NCBI GenBank assembly: GCA_040285825.1
Contig: JAUPSS010000002.1
Location: 2,976,001-3,040,000 of the forward strand
DNA: 64,000 nucleotides
Source of the DNA: Eukaryota sp. TZLM1-RC
Lineage: Eukaryota > Metamonada: BaSk clade
Direction: 5' to 3'
Shown here: in pieces, positions 41,501 to 50,979 of the stretch
Layout of the letters: each line of letters opens with the position of its first letter
Numbering within the stretch: the first letter of the stretch is position 1
Notes under the pieces: generated by a model
What the model saw: only the letters and a program-made list of their open reading frames with translations
Database searches by the model: none
What the model was told of the DNA's origin: nothing
Program-made: the position numbers and the translations under genes

Positions 41501-44500
41501 TTGTACGTTGTTTTTCAGAACAAATTTGCCAATTTTTAGATTCGTCCATTCCAGGGAGAACTGATGTCTTCCTTCTTGATTCATCTTTAAAAGGAAGAAT
41601 TGCTCGTGAATCTTGTTTGTTTTCAAAAAAACCTTCCAGTAATTATGGCGTGGGTTTATCTATAACCGATAACGGTATTTCAGCTTTTGTCAATTTAATT
41701 CACCAAATTAATTCATCATTTATTCCTGCAAAACTACTTGATTCTATCCAAAACAAATCAATTCAATTGTCTAAAGAATCCCTTTGTTGCAATGTAGGAA
41801 GTTATTATTTCACTCATTTTCTTCGATCTTTTAGGGCATATCAAGCTCAACAACCCAGAAACTCCACTGTTCATTTTGTCGAGCTCGATTATGTTGATGC
41901 AAATATTGTAGCAACTGGACCTGCTGATGTGTTGAGAACATTGAAGCAAAAGTGTGAAGAAGAAGTTTGTAATTTAAAGGCGTCCAAACTCCAAGAATCC
42001 CAGGTTTTTAATTTTGAAAATTATTCATTTGCTATCGGAGAAGGTCTTGTTTTAAACCATCTAGATGTACCAGGACCCACACTCTGTTTGAAGCGGCCTG
42101 CTGAAGAACGACGTCACGAATTTGAAGAATTTGTGAATGGTGCAATTGGAGCACGATTAATTCGGGAAATCACCAAGGAAAGTAAAGTTCCCATTCAGTA
42201 TTCATTAGGTCGTTTGAGTAGACAACAACTGCACGATCATGATTCCCAAGCCAGGAACAAGCAAAGAGGTTTTGTTACTTTACCACCTATTAGCCAAGAT
42301 CTTTTTGCTTCTATCATGAATAAGTTGGTTGAAGCTGGTGTGCTTAAGGAGGATGTTGAAGAGGCTGAGGTAAAGTCGTGTAAGTTTGGCTCATCGTTTG
42401 TTTGGAATACACTCAAAGACAGCAAGGAAATTGCCCAACAACATAATTGCAAGACTAAACTTTTAGGTAGGAGTACAATTTCTGGATTTTTTTACGATTT
42501 ACCAGGGGGTACCACTAAAAAGCAGTTAGATGGGGTTATTAATAATTCGAATGTGCAGGTTGAGTCCTGTGGCAGGGACAATTTCAACACTAAGAAGGGT
42601 TTCAAGGTCACTGGAAGTCCAAGTCATTACGCAGTCGCCAAACAAAATATTATGTCTTCTCATCTATTTCAACCGTTTCAATACTCGTTCACCAATCCTT
42701 CAGGACGTACCAAGACAAATACAGCTACTCCTAGATTAAACCACGAGCTTTTACCTCAAGTTTTGCTGATGTTTTCTTCTTCAAATCACTGCCATGAAGT
42801 GTTTAATCAACTCTGTTCTCAAGGGCATGATGTTTATTTCAATTACCATCTTCCATTGGGTAAATTGAAAGGACTTCCAGTATCCACTGTATCCAGTAGT
42901 CTTTCCCAGTATGGGGTTACTGTTGATACAAGAAAAGGCATTTCAATCACTAGTCAAGATTTACCCAATTTTGTCAAAGCTTGTTATGCATTAGATAATC
43001 AAATTAAACCGATTAAACTTACTTACATGGCTCCAGATCAGGTTGCATTAATTGATGAATTAATTGAATTAAATCTTCTTAATCAATGGGAAACTGAATA
43101 TGGTGTAACAGTTCACCGGAATTTTGAAACAATGGGTAGAAACAGGAAGAAGCATTTTCTAACGATTTATGGAGACGGAATGATGCAAGGTCAGTTTCTG
43201 AGGGCCATCAATGATTATGCGGCGGAGTTTAGAAACCGCTTTGAAATCATTTCCGTCAATAAGGCTCAAAAAAGCCTATTTTTGGGTAGACGCGGAAATG
43301 ATAGGTTTACTCAGTTTTGTAAAACACTCAAAACACAGCAACACATTGATATTGACATTGATTCAATTTCTAAGTCTATTAGCACAAACCTAATTTTTTC
43401 ATCGCAGCTCCAAATTTATATTAAACCCGAGTCATCTATTAATTTAGAATCAGTCAAACAATTCATTGACAATTTCCTTTTAAGTCAGGGAACTGATGTT
43501 ACTTTGGACCCAAAATCATGTTGTTTTTGCTTTAAAAGTTCTACTGCTGGCAATACCTTCTTCCATTGTGGACATTCTTTTTGCAAGGGATGTTTAGTAG
43601 ATCAAATTAACAGCGTTTTTTCTAATGGGATGGCCTTGGATCCTAGTTTTGATGGTTTGAAATGTCCTTATTGCGATACAAAAATCAGCTGTATTGATAT
43701 AAGACGTTGTTTTGATCAAACTTCTGACTTTTTCCACACTATCCAGAAGGCTATTCAATGTAATATTCTTTCATTTCCAGGTGTTTTCCCCAATATCACT
43801 GTTTGTAAAAAAGACAATTGTGGTGCTATTATGGCAAAAATGAACACCTTCCACTCGTGCCCCCAATGTGGATCAGGGCAGTGTGATAAGTGTGGTTGTG
43901 TCGATGACGTTGCACATTCAGGAATTTCTTGCGAAGACTACGTAAAATTAAAGAAAAGTTCAGGAAATTATTTGGAGCGATTATTCAAGGATGCTGAAAA
44001 ATTTGTCGAAGATTTATGGAACATTACACCATCACTTGCTTCCAAATGCAGAAATCCTTGTTTGCTTCAAGGGTGTCCTGCCATCCAACGCTTTGTTAAG
44101 ACTGTTCGAAAACATGGAGTCTCATGCCTTTCTCAGGTCAAGTTTGCTTGGCACGGGACTAAGGCTCCAGCTGTTGCATCAATAGCTTACGATGGTTTTG
44201 ATCCAAAATATAGAAGTGGGCAAGCATGTGGACCTGGTGAATATTTTGGAGTCGCTGAAAAGCCCGCGGTTTCAGTTGGTTACTCAAGCGGCTGTCGTTA
44301 CATGTTTGTTGCCGCCATTTTGCCATTAGATGGTGTGTTTTCTGAGCGATCTGGATTTTGTTACGTGGTAAACAATCCACTTGACTTTGAATCAACGTAC
44401 TGTCTGCCTTTGTTAGTACTGGAAATGGATCGTCCAGAGATTGCCCGGTCTCAAATCGACTGGAAACCTGTCAATCCAGTGGTACCTGTTCATTTTGAAG

Positions 44501-46014
44501 CACATTCATTAAACACTGTAAACAATGACAGTGACATCCAGTGTGTAGCTTCCTGGTTCTGGCAAGATGATTCTCAATGGGAGCGATATACGGACCAAAT
44601 GTCAAGATTAATCGAATCTCAGTACAGCCTGGCTTGTTTAAATGAATCTCCTTCGTCATTTGTTGCCACCAGTATTGTTCGGTTAAGGGACGATGTTCCC
44701 CAGGATTACTTGATCAACTTTGATGATTATTCACAGAAGAACATGAAAACATCCTATACAAGGAAGATCAAGAGAGAAATTGTCAAGGTTGATATGTCAC
44801 CAAAGTGCACTTGGCAATATCTTGATCAAGGTCTATGGAGATTGTATGATCTACACAGTCACAAAACCATTGACGATGCATATCGAAAGTACCTACAATC
44901 AGCTTCGTCTTCTGTTATTAAACTTAGGTTCCCTGGACGTCCTGAAGAGTATCTTATTAATTTTGCTGACGGAACTCAATTAAACACTGAATCTGGAACA
45001 AGAAGAAAGATTAGAAGAATTGAAAATCAAGCAGCAGCAGCACCTTCTTTGACCAATTTTTCAGTTAATCTTTATGAATTGTCTTCTGTAGCTTCTATTG
45101 AACAAAGAGTTTTGGCCAAGTTAAACGACATGGTTTCCAGAGCAGCCAGTGTCAGCCAGTTGAACTTGGAGGATAATGAATCATTAACATTTTCCTTTGA
45201 TGATAGCCAGTCGGCTTTCTGCTTAGGGATCCCTCAAGCACTGGATAACATTTCAGTTCTTCTCAATGCTGTCGTTCATCGTGAATTAGCAGCTTGTGAT
45301 GTGACCATTGATTATGGCGATAGCGACGATGACATGATTGATTCAAATCCAAGACTTCGACGTTTACTCAGTGGCATTCCTCCTCCTGATGAACTTCTCA
45401 ATAGAGAAACCATTCTGGAATACTTTTGTTATGTCTTAATTTGGAAATGCAATTGTACTATTTATGGGGGCTATATCAGAGATTTTATTATCAGAAATGT
45501 TGCAGCCAATGATATTGATGTTTCTTGTCCAAATGATGATTTGGATTGCGTCATAGAGCTTTTCAAAAAGGAAGTTTCTAATTCTGGTTTCAATTGCATT
45601 GTGAAATCAACACATCTTGTCAATGATGTTTGTAAACGTGTAAAGGTCAATTTTGGAAGTTACTCTGTTGATGTTGATTTCACCCCTCCCAATGCTTCGA
45701 GAAGGCACTCTGATGCTGCCCCTCCCTACGTTGAGGCTGATGTCAGTAATCTCCAAATCAGCAAAGATAACTATCTTTCATTCAAGGAGCCCGCTGCGTG
45801 TGCTACTTTGAACTTATCATTAGCAAATGTATTGGAACATTGTCTCAACCAAGAATTTATTTTCTTTTATGATTTACGTAATCACCCTAATTTGAAACAT
45901 AGGTTGGAGAGAAAGTTCATCAGAGGCTGGACCCTGATTTCTCAAATTCCCGACGAACAATTAGATTTGATCCAAAAATATAAGCATCTTTACAAGCCAA
46001 TTGTACAGTTGTAG
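38554..46014 (+). CDS. giant La-motif/DEAH helicase/RING-IBR/ART/WWE/WWE/nucleotidyltransferase fusion
   Basis: One uninterrupted 2,486-codon frame. Residues 28-65 are RG/RGG-rich. A La-type winged helix lies at about 178-275 (LEFYFSDDNF, FLHELTQSSD, YGIRRK) and an RRM-like segment at about 285-358. The DEAH helicase spans about 405-900, with AETGSGKTTQ (about 430), IIDEAHERS (about 528), ASATIDPTPF, VLVFCSGAKEID, NVAETSLTVQGIKLVVDTG and QRKGRAGR (about 749) all intact. A RING lies at about 1653-1715 (CCFCF...CGHSFCKGC...CPYC) and an IBR-like module at 1750-1800; no third, catalytic-Cys RING follows. A PARP-like ART covers about 1825-1965 (WHGT with His1867, GPGEYF, Tyr1910), without the third-position Glu. 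WWE domains, which in other proteins bind ADP-ribose, lie at about 1996-2078 and 2084-2160. A nucleotidyltransferase head occupies about 2275-2400 (YGGYIRD with Gly2305-Gly2306, then NDIDV and VDVDF). The helicase plus RING/IBR part resembles plant DEAH11/12, which are about 1,750 residues. RNA sensing coupled to protein modification is inference. Confidence 0.9.
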   Translation: MFGKSFDSTQDDDLISNMTETTIDPNLASQRGRCNRSRARRGGRGRSSRGRGRGSPRGRGGTISQKGTTSPLNISHNDVSLFWNVSPDSETPSISVHVSSTPLPNPLVPPDSNELTDHVKFPDVLSYDVTLDDGFYFIYFYQNGCFTLNPAYPVHDTYNHNFFTVAPSELRNQLHLLTGLTPNEALLFQLEFYFSDDNFVVGGGMHSASFKTQTKPARWVPFDFILTFNFFNSLASTYNIDLSAEFLHELTQSSDTIESDLRYGIRRKKASVPTHESLKTRKLAIFPLLSTDEVLDVVHQLHSLDVTTSSFIAYFKEGCKAIRANVTVQDSIDAVMLVQGNSINVNGRDLIVRFEHQFNQNFGSDTSSVASSEADGTRSINIRNRHRRRRARTKTFQQRCRDREKTGLPILTAYDDIIDRMENEKVLVCIAETGSGKTTQLPQFSAEYCFKKFGKGNFKVVCTQPRAIAALSLADFIAMEYDGTKPGNNVGYNVGQKNVNGDEILLTTDGSLIRKAAKDLLLSDVKVLIIDEAHERSLDTDIVLGIAKLILQQRDDFRVIIASATIDPTPFLQFFNGPNVNKNLALRVPGRLFNVGVEEETVNSETLIEDLPQIVCTAMHNPLYYKDRMPNGHVLVFCSGAKEIDMCVAKFKRMILQSSGQLNHIEVLPLHGKLSPDQQQEVLNFDKVVNTDGNYRMVCFCTNVAETSLTVQGIKLVVDTGLAKEARYCPKRRITILQEVFISKSSADQRKGRAGRLSEGHCLRLYNYEEDLERDSIEPEILRSSLDFVVLKLTMLGQNPITFELMDRPDEQDLINSLHLLESFGCIKSYCEVNELGRFFFEQSLDVRLSFFVYLCGCHGYLEEGALIASIISAPGSIFFFGQDTQKQRQEVQTKRKELASNFESDLLFLCSVYSQWKKVADKKMNMAKIYAMENALNNKICTMVRLTTSQVTRNFKNAQLFEEVLSNDRENSDLSNVISGALVRCFSEQICQFLDSSIPGRTDVFLLDSSLKGRIARESCLFSKKPSSNYGVGLSITDNGISAFVNLIHQINSSFIPAKLLDSIQNKSIQLSKESLCCNVGSYYFTHFLRSFRAYQAQQPRNSTVHFVELDYVDANIVATGPADVLRTLKQKCEEEVCNLKASKLQESQVFNFENYSFAIGEGLVLNHLDVPGPTLCLKRPAEERRHEFEEFVNGAIGARLIREITKESKVPIQYSLGRLSRQQLHDHDSQARNKQRGFVTLPPISQDLFASIMNKLVEAGVLKEDVEEAEVKSCKFGSSFVWNTLKDSKEIAQQHNCKTKLLGRSTISGFFYDLPGGTTKKQLDGVINNSNVQVESCGRDNFNTKKGFKVTGSPSHYAVAKQNIMSSHLFQPFQYSFTNPSGRTKTNTATPRLNHELLPQVLLMFSSSNHCHEVFNQLCSQGHDVYFNYHLPLGKLKGLPVSTVSSSLSQYGVTVDTRKGISITSQDLPNFVKACYALDNQIKPIKLTYMAPDQVALIDELIELNLLNQWETEYGVTVHRNFETMGRNRKKHFLTIYGDGMMQGQFLRAINDYAAEFRNRFEIISVNKAQKSLFLGRRGNDRFTQFCKTLKTQQHIDIDIDSISKSISTNLIFSSQLQIYIKPESSINLESVKQFIDNFLLSQGTDVTLDPKSCCFCFKSSTAGNTFFHCGHSFCKGCLVDQINSVFSNGMALDPSFDGLKCPYCDTKISCIDIRRCFDQTSDFFHTIQKAIQCNILSFPGVFPNITVCKKDNCGAIMAKMNTFHSCPQCGSGQCDKCGCVDDVAHSGISCEDYVKLKKSSGNYLERLFKDAEKFVEDLWNITPSLASKCRNPCLLQGCPAIQRFVKTVRKHGVSCLSQVKFAWHGTKAPAVASIAYDGFDPKYRSGQACGPGEYFGVAEKPAVSVGYSSGCRYMFVAAILPLDGVFSERSGFCYVVNNPLDFESTYCLPLLVLEMDRPEIARSQIDWKPVNPVVPVHFEAHSLNTVNNDSDIQCVASWFWQDDSQWERYTDQMSRLIESQYSLACLNESPSSFVATSIVRLRDDVPQDYLINFDDYSQKNMKTSYTRKIKREIVKVDMSPKCTWQYLDQGLWRLYDLHSHKTIDDAYRKYLQSASSSVIKLRFPGRPEEYLINFADGTQLNTESGTRRKIRRIENQAAAAPSLTNFSVNLYELSSVASIEQRVLAKLNDMVSRAASVSQLNLEDNESLTFSFDDSQSAFCLGIPQALDNISVLLNAVVHRELAACDVTIDYGDSDDDMIDSNPRLRRLLSGIPPPDELLNRETILEYFCYVLIWKCNCTIYGGYIRDFIIRNVAANDIDVSCPNDDLDCVIELFKKEVSNSGFNCIVKSTHLVNDVCKRVKVNFGSYSVDVDFTPPNASRRHSDAAPPYVEADVSNLQISKDNYLSFKEPAACATLNLSLANVLEHCLNQEFIFFYDLRNHPNLKHRLERKFIRGWTLISQIPDEQLDLIQKYKHLYKPIVQL

Positions 46015-46074
46015 TTTTTTATTGTATAAATTATTGTATATAATTTTTAAATTATTTAATATTTATTGAATTTG

Positions 46075-46260
46075 CTCACTTAATTCAATTAACTCATAAC
46101 TAATGGGACGACTATAATTGAACCAGGATTTCCTCTACAAAATCTTGATCTGCTTGCTGTCTAGCTAAAGCTTCTCTTATTCGATTGAAAAACTGTGGTA
46201 ATCTATTAATAATGGTAAATTGAATCCGTGAACGCCATGAACAAATATCAAATCTTTTCA
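46075..46260 (-). mobile_element. retrotransposon 3' tail inside the first duplication unit
   Basis: The last part of family C (ARQQADQDFVEEILVQL on the minus strand, then its 3' UTR) was cut off from its body by the tandem duplication. The intact continuation is at 47139 onward. It is convergent with the giant gene, whose stop is 60 bp away. Confidence 0.8.
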
Positions 46261-47078
46261 TTGATGATAGCCAGTCGGCTTTCTGCTTAGGGATCCCTCA
46301 AGCACTGGATAACATTTCAGTTCTTCTCAATGCTGTCGTTCATCGTGAATTAGCAGCTTGTGATGTGACCATTGATTATGGCGATAGCGACGATGACATG
46401 ATTGATTCAAATCCAAGACTTCGACGTTTACTCAGTGGCATTCCTCCTCCTGATGAACTTCTCAATAGAGAAACCATTCTGGAATACTTTTGTTATGTCT
46501 TAATTTGGAAATGCAATTGTACTATTTATGGGGGCTATATCAGAGATTTTATTATCAGAAATGTTGCAGCCAATGATATTGATGTTTCTTGTCCAAATGA
46601 TGATTTGGATTGCGTCATAGAGCTTTTCAAAAAGGAAGTTTCTAATTCTGGTTTCAATTGCATTGTGAAATCAACACATCTTGTCAATGATGTTTGTAAA
46701 CGTGTAAAGGTCAATTTTGGAAGTTACTCTGTTGATGTTGATTTCACCCCTCCCAATGCTTCGAGAAGGCACTCTGATGCTGCCCCTCCCTACGTTGAGG
46801 CTGATGTCAGTAATCTCCAAATCAGCAAAGATAACTATCTTTCATTCAAGGAGCCCGCTGCGTGTGCTACTTTGAACTTATCATTAGCAAATGTATTGGA
46901 ACATTGTCTCAACCAAGAATTTATTTTCTTTTATGATTTACGTAATCACCCTAATTTGAAACATAGGTTGGAGAGAAAGTTCATCAGAGGCTGGACCCTG
47001 ATTTCTCAAATTCCCGACGAACAATTAGATTTGATCCAAAAATATAAGCATCTTTACAAGCCAATTGTACAGTTGTAG
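46261..47078 (+). pseudogene. duplicated C-terminal nucleotidyltransferase segment
   Basis: The second duplication unit repeats the frame for the nucleotidyltransferase domain with the GGYIRD and DID motifs unchanged and the same TAG at 47076-47078. Upstream sequence is retrotransposon tail, so it has no promoter or natural ATG for the domain. The first in-frame ATG lies at 46396 (MIDSNPRLRR), which would still give a complete nucleotidyltransferase domain. Expression is doubtful. Confidence 0.7.
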
Positions 47079-47084
47079 TTTTTT

Positions 47085-49153
47085 ATTGTATAAATTATTG
47101 TATATAATTTTTAAATTATTTAATATTTATTGAATTTGCTCACTTAATTCAATTAACTCATAACTAATGGGACGACTATAATTGAACCAGGATTTCCTCT
47201 ACAAAATCTTGATCTGCTTGCTGTCTAGCTAAAGCTTCTCTTATTCGATTGAAAAACTGTGGTAATCTATTAATAATGGTAAATTGAATCCGTGAACGCC
47301 ATGAACAAATATCAAATCTTTTCATTGTTTTTTTCAACCATTTTTTGGAAGTCATTCAAAAATGTTTCTGCTTCATCAGATAATCTTCCATTTATCGAAA
47401 ATGGGAAAGCAATAAAAACCAGCTGTGTATTTCCATCAGCATTAGCCTCTTCAATATATTTATCATATTTTCTATGTTTTTCTTTTGCTTTAAAATCAAG
47501 AGCACTCACAGGATTAAGTTTTCTTAATTGACCCAAAGTATCATTTGCAACATTTCATGAGGCAAAGTCAACAATAGCTTCAGAATTATCAATCCAATCA
47601 CCGTATACATCACCTCTATCATCAGAACTAAAATTATTCAGAGAAAGTGTTTCCTCAGCAGAGGCTCTTTGATACACGATATTCTTGCCGTTTATGCCAT
47701 ATTCAAAACAGTGTCTCCAACAGCATCATGTAATGAAGAACGATAAGTTATCAATTTCGAACAATTTAGAGCATGTCGCAAAGTGAGCTCAGGTGAATTC
47801 GAACAAATACATTTTTCTTTTGATAATAATTGATTAATATGAATATTCAAATATAATCTCATTTTTGTTATAAACGCTTCATTAGTGGCACACAGTCCAA
47901 ATCTTCGTGGTACAATGGTCACAAACAGTGAAGAATCTGATGACTGATTTTCACAAACACCTTTTTCCAATAGCAATGAGTGAAGATCTTGATTGAAAAC
48001 AGCCGAGTTGCATATATTATTATAAGGATCTTTTTCATACATTTCAGTCAATCGTTTCTGTAATGTTCGAAGAGTGTACTTCAAATTTAAAACATTTTTT
48101 CTGGAATATTGCCATTGAATGATTGGGGAAAACATCGACCCCATTTTCTGCATCATTTTTTGAAATTTCTTCATTTAATGCAAAAACAGTGGAACTTTGC
48201 GTTGACATCAATAAATCTTCCCAAGCTGCAAATCTTTCAGAATACTCAAAGATTGCATTTCTGCATCCTCCAACAAAAGCACACGAGGTAAGAATAGAAG
48301 CCTTCATCCACCCTAAACCACCATAATGTGGACTAAGGTAAGCATGATCTGGAATTTGGAACATTTTACATCCCAGTAAATGAGACAGAACTTTTGCACG
48401 TAACTCATTAAACTTTTGAGCCAAAGGTCTAGTGACGAGAGGATTTGTAGATCGGAATATATGATTAAAATTGAAACTAAAACACAGTCTTATAATGGTA
48501 AATTTGATGTGTTTTTGTATATCTAAATTTATCATTCGGTCAATTTGTCGGAATTTGAGTTCAACTTTTCAAACAATTTTTTGGTAATTTCATCATTATT
48601 TCCTAAAAACGAACCCAAATGACGAATATCATCAATTAGAATATAATTTGACTTGAATTTCACTGCCATCAACTATTGTAGAAACTGGAAAATTGGATAA
48701 CAAAACACATTTAAGTAAATTAAGTCGGAGACCAATTTTGGTAAACAATTCTTTAAAACATACAGTTGCTTGTTTCACAATATTTAAATCACTAATAAGC
48801 ACAACATCATCCATATATGCAATTATTTTTAGAGAATGAAACATCTCTTGAATTTGCAATAAAATAGGATGAATGGCCAAACAAAACAAAAAAGGTCCTA
48901 ACGGATCTCCTTGCTTTACACCACTTGATGAACTCAAAATGCAATTACCAAAGTGTAAATAAGAATATGTGCTATATGTTGATTGAAAATACGGCATTAA
49001 TTCAGGCATATATTGCAATAAAGCACCATGGATACTGCAACTACTTAGTGAATTGAATACATTACTAAAATCCAATGACATACAAACATTGGATTCATTT
49101 TGGCTCATTTTATAGTTTCTCTTCATTGTATAAATTATTGTATATATTTGTTT
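47085..49153 (-). mobile_element. non-LTR retrotransposon, family C, best reverse transcriptase, with target-site duplication
   Basis: On the minus strand an RT piece (48632-49100) has LDFSNVFNSLSS, SGVKQGDPLGPFLFCLAIHP and IIAYMDDVVLI, the conserved RT blocks A, B and C. Then come the thumb (SPHYGGLGWMKASILTSCAF), the LRHALNCSKL knuckle (47760-47800) and the endonuclease region. The end is FVEEILVQL. Frameshifts at about 48635, 48050-48170 and 47690 inactivate it. A 22-bp sequence starting ATTGTATAAATTATTG is present at both the 3' side (about 47085) and the 5' side (about 49131), the expected target-site duplication of a 5'-truncated insertion into the 3' UTR of the giant gene. Confidence 0.85.
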
Positions 49154-49204
49154 ACATTTCATCATAATTTTTTAATATTGTTTTAAACCCATAAATCAAC
49201 ATCC

Positions 49205-50345
49205 AAAAAATCCATCTCTCCCAAAACAGAAGCATCAGATGCAACTCTCGTATAATGCGACGCAAAAAAAAGCACAGCATCAGAAACCATCTTCAAGAAA
49301 ACCTTAAAAACAGAAACACAATTCTATTTTGCCAATACAATCTGTCGAAATTTCTGTTAGTTTTTCTCTTTACAATCATTTCAAAATCTTCCACAAAACT
49401 TATAGCCGTTGCAGCAAGTGAACTAAATAATAGTGAACTAAATAGTGGAAATCGAAATGGATAAAAATTAAATTTTGCATGCTGTTGACTGGCCAATTGG
49501 GACAAAGGTTCATTGTATCTTTTTGATTTTGAAATTTTCAGCAATTGAAGAAGAAGTGTGAATTTCAGAATTAACAAGCCATTCATTTGGGGCATAGCAA
49601 GGACCAACAGATACAACATCTCTTAAAATGAAGGTTCCATCTAATCCAGGTAATATGCCATCACCTCTATTATTGTTATGAAAATCATCTTCAGCATCAA
49701 ACACATTTGACAACAGAGGTTCCATAATGGATTCAATTCTATGTGACTTACACATACAATATAATTGGTCTCATACAGCAACGTGACCCTTGCTACTAAA
49801 AGTAGTGTAATGTTTTCAATTGAGCAAATGAGTAATTGTCATGTTTCGAGAACATTAATAAATTTCAGTATGAGGTGGCTTGTCAGGCCGGGCAAAGGAA
49901 CGAAATCTCATATTCAAAGTCCAAGCAGAATCAGTGAAGGGAGTACCCAACTTGAGGAATTGTTGTTACTAAGGCAGAAATAGTTCTATCACACATATTT
50001 TGTAAAAAAAATTTGCAAAAGCGAGATTCTTTTACTTGGCCAAGGCAGGTCTAACATCAAAAACCAAGCTTTCAAAAAACCTTAACAATTTTTATTCAAG
50101 CTTTTTACAGCAAAATTGCATATTAAAAAGAGATTGGTTTGGAATTTCTTGAATTGATTGGGGAAAACATTTAGGCCAAATTTATTTGGCAATCTAAGTT
50201 CACAAGATAACTCATTCAAATATGGACTGCAACTGGGAAAAAATATTTTTTTCATATTGACCTTTCTTAGCATCAATGCAGTTCCCTTGATTCTTGTCTT
50301 ATTTATGTCGAAAAATTTGGCCTTTATACGGTATAACATGTCTTC
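49205..50345 (-). mobile_element. non-LTR retrotransposon, family B relative, 3' half
   Basis: Minus-strand pieces include CSPYLNELSCELRLPNKFGL (about 50180-50240), LPGLDGTFILRDVVSVGPC (about 49605-49660) and VEDFEMIVKRKTNRNFDRL followed by YWQNRIVFLFL (49293-49400). The Cys/His knuckle near 49830 has lost residues. Several frameshifts. Confidence 0.75.
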
Positions 50346-50979
50346 AAGACACTATTTTATTTATATTTCTTTATTTGTCTTCGTTTTGAATTGAGAAGAT
50401 TGAAATCACATATACTCGTACGTTGAAATTCAATTTAAGTCTTGTTAACGTTTTTATTCTAGCTTTACACTGTGTATAAATTACAGAATTTTGGTGAATA
50501 GGATCATTTTATGTTTTAAACCGTGATGAACAGCATTTTTATCGTGTTTCTCAATGATAATTTTTTGAATATATCCCAAACGATTGATCAGTGTCAAGAA
50601 ATGAGTAACAAAAATGTACAAAATGACTACACAGAAATGGTAGATTTTACGGAATTTTATTGAATTTTCGGGCAAAACATTCTCTTCATGCAATTTAACA
50701 TCATTTTGCGACCGCTACAGATGAATGTTCGAAAAAGTCGACAAGAAAGTGATAATATTGATAGCTAAGCAAGTGATCACTATAACTATTGATGGTCTCC
50801 AAGAAAATCTATCCAATAGCGTCTAATGTATTCCTAAATGCATGATACGATGGAATACTTTCATTTCCACTCCCATTCGATCTTTTTGTACCTTGACATC
50901 CATGAGCGACAGCAACGGCAACTATCTGGAGAATGCATTCCTTCCTTCCTTCCTTCTGTAGTCAAAAAAGTTCAGAATA
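50346..50979. other. intergenic
   Basis: About 630 bp with nothing recognised. Confidence 0.45.

Larger units (their letters stand above)
45197..47327. repeat. 1,064-bp perfect-looking tandem duplication
   Basis: Bases 45197-46260 recur at 46261-47324; for instance GTGACCATTGATTATGG is at 45301 and 46365. I found no mismatch by eye. The unit covers the last 273 codons of the giant gene, its 3' UTR and about 185 bp of the inverted retrotransposon. TTG is present at both ends and at the join (45197, 46261, 47325), a 3-bp microhomology. Confidence 0.92.
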
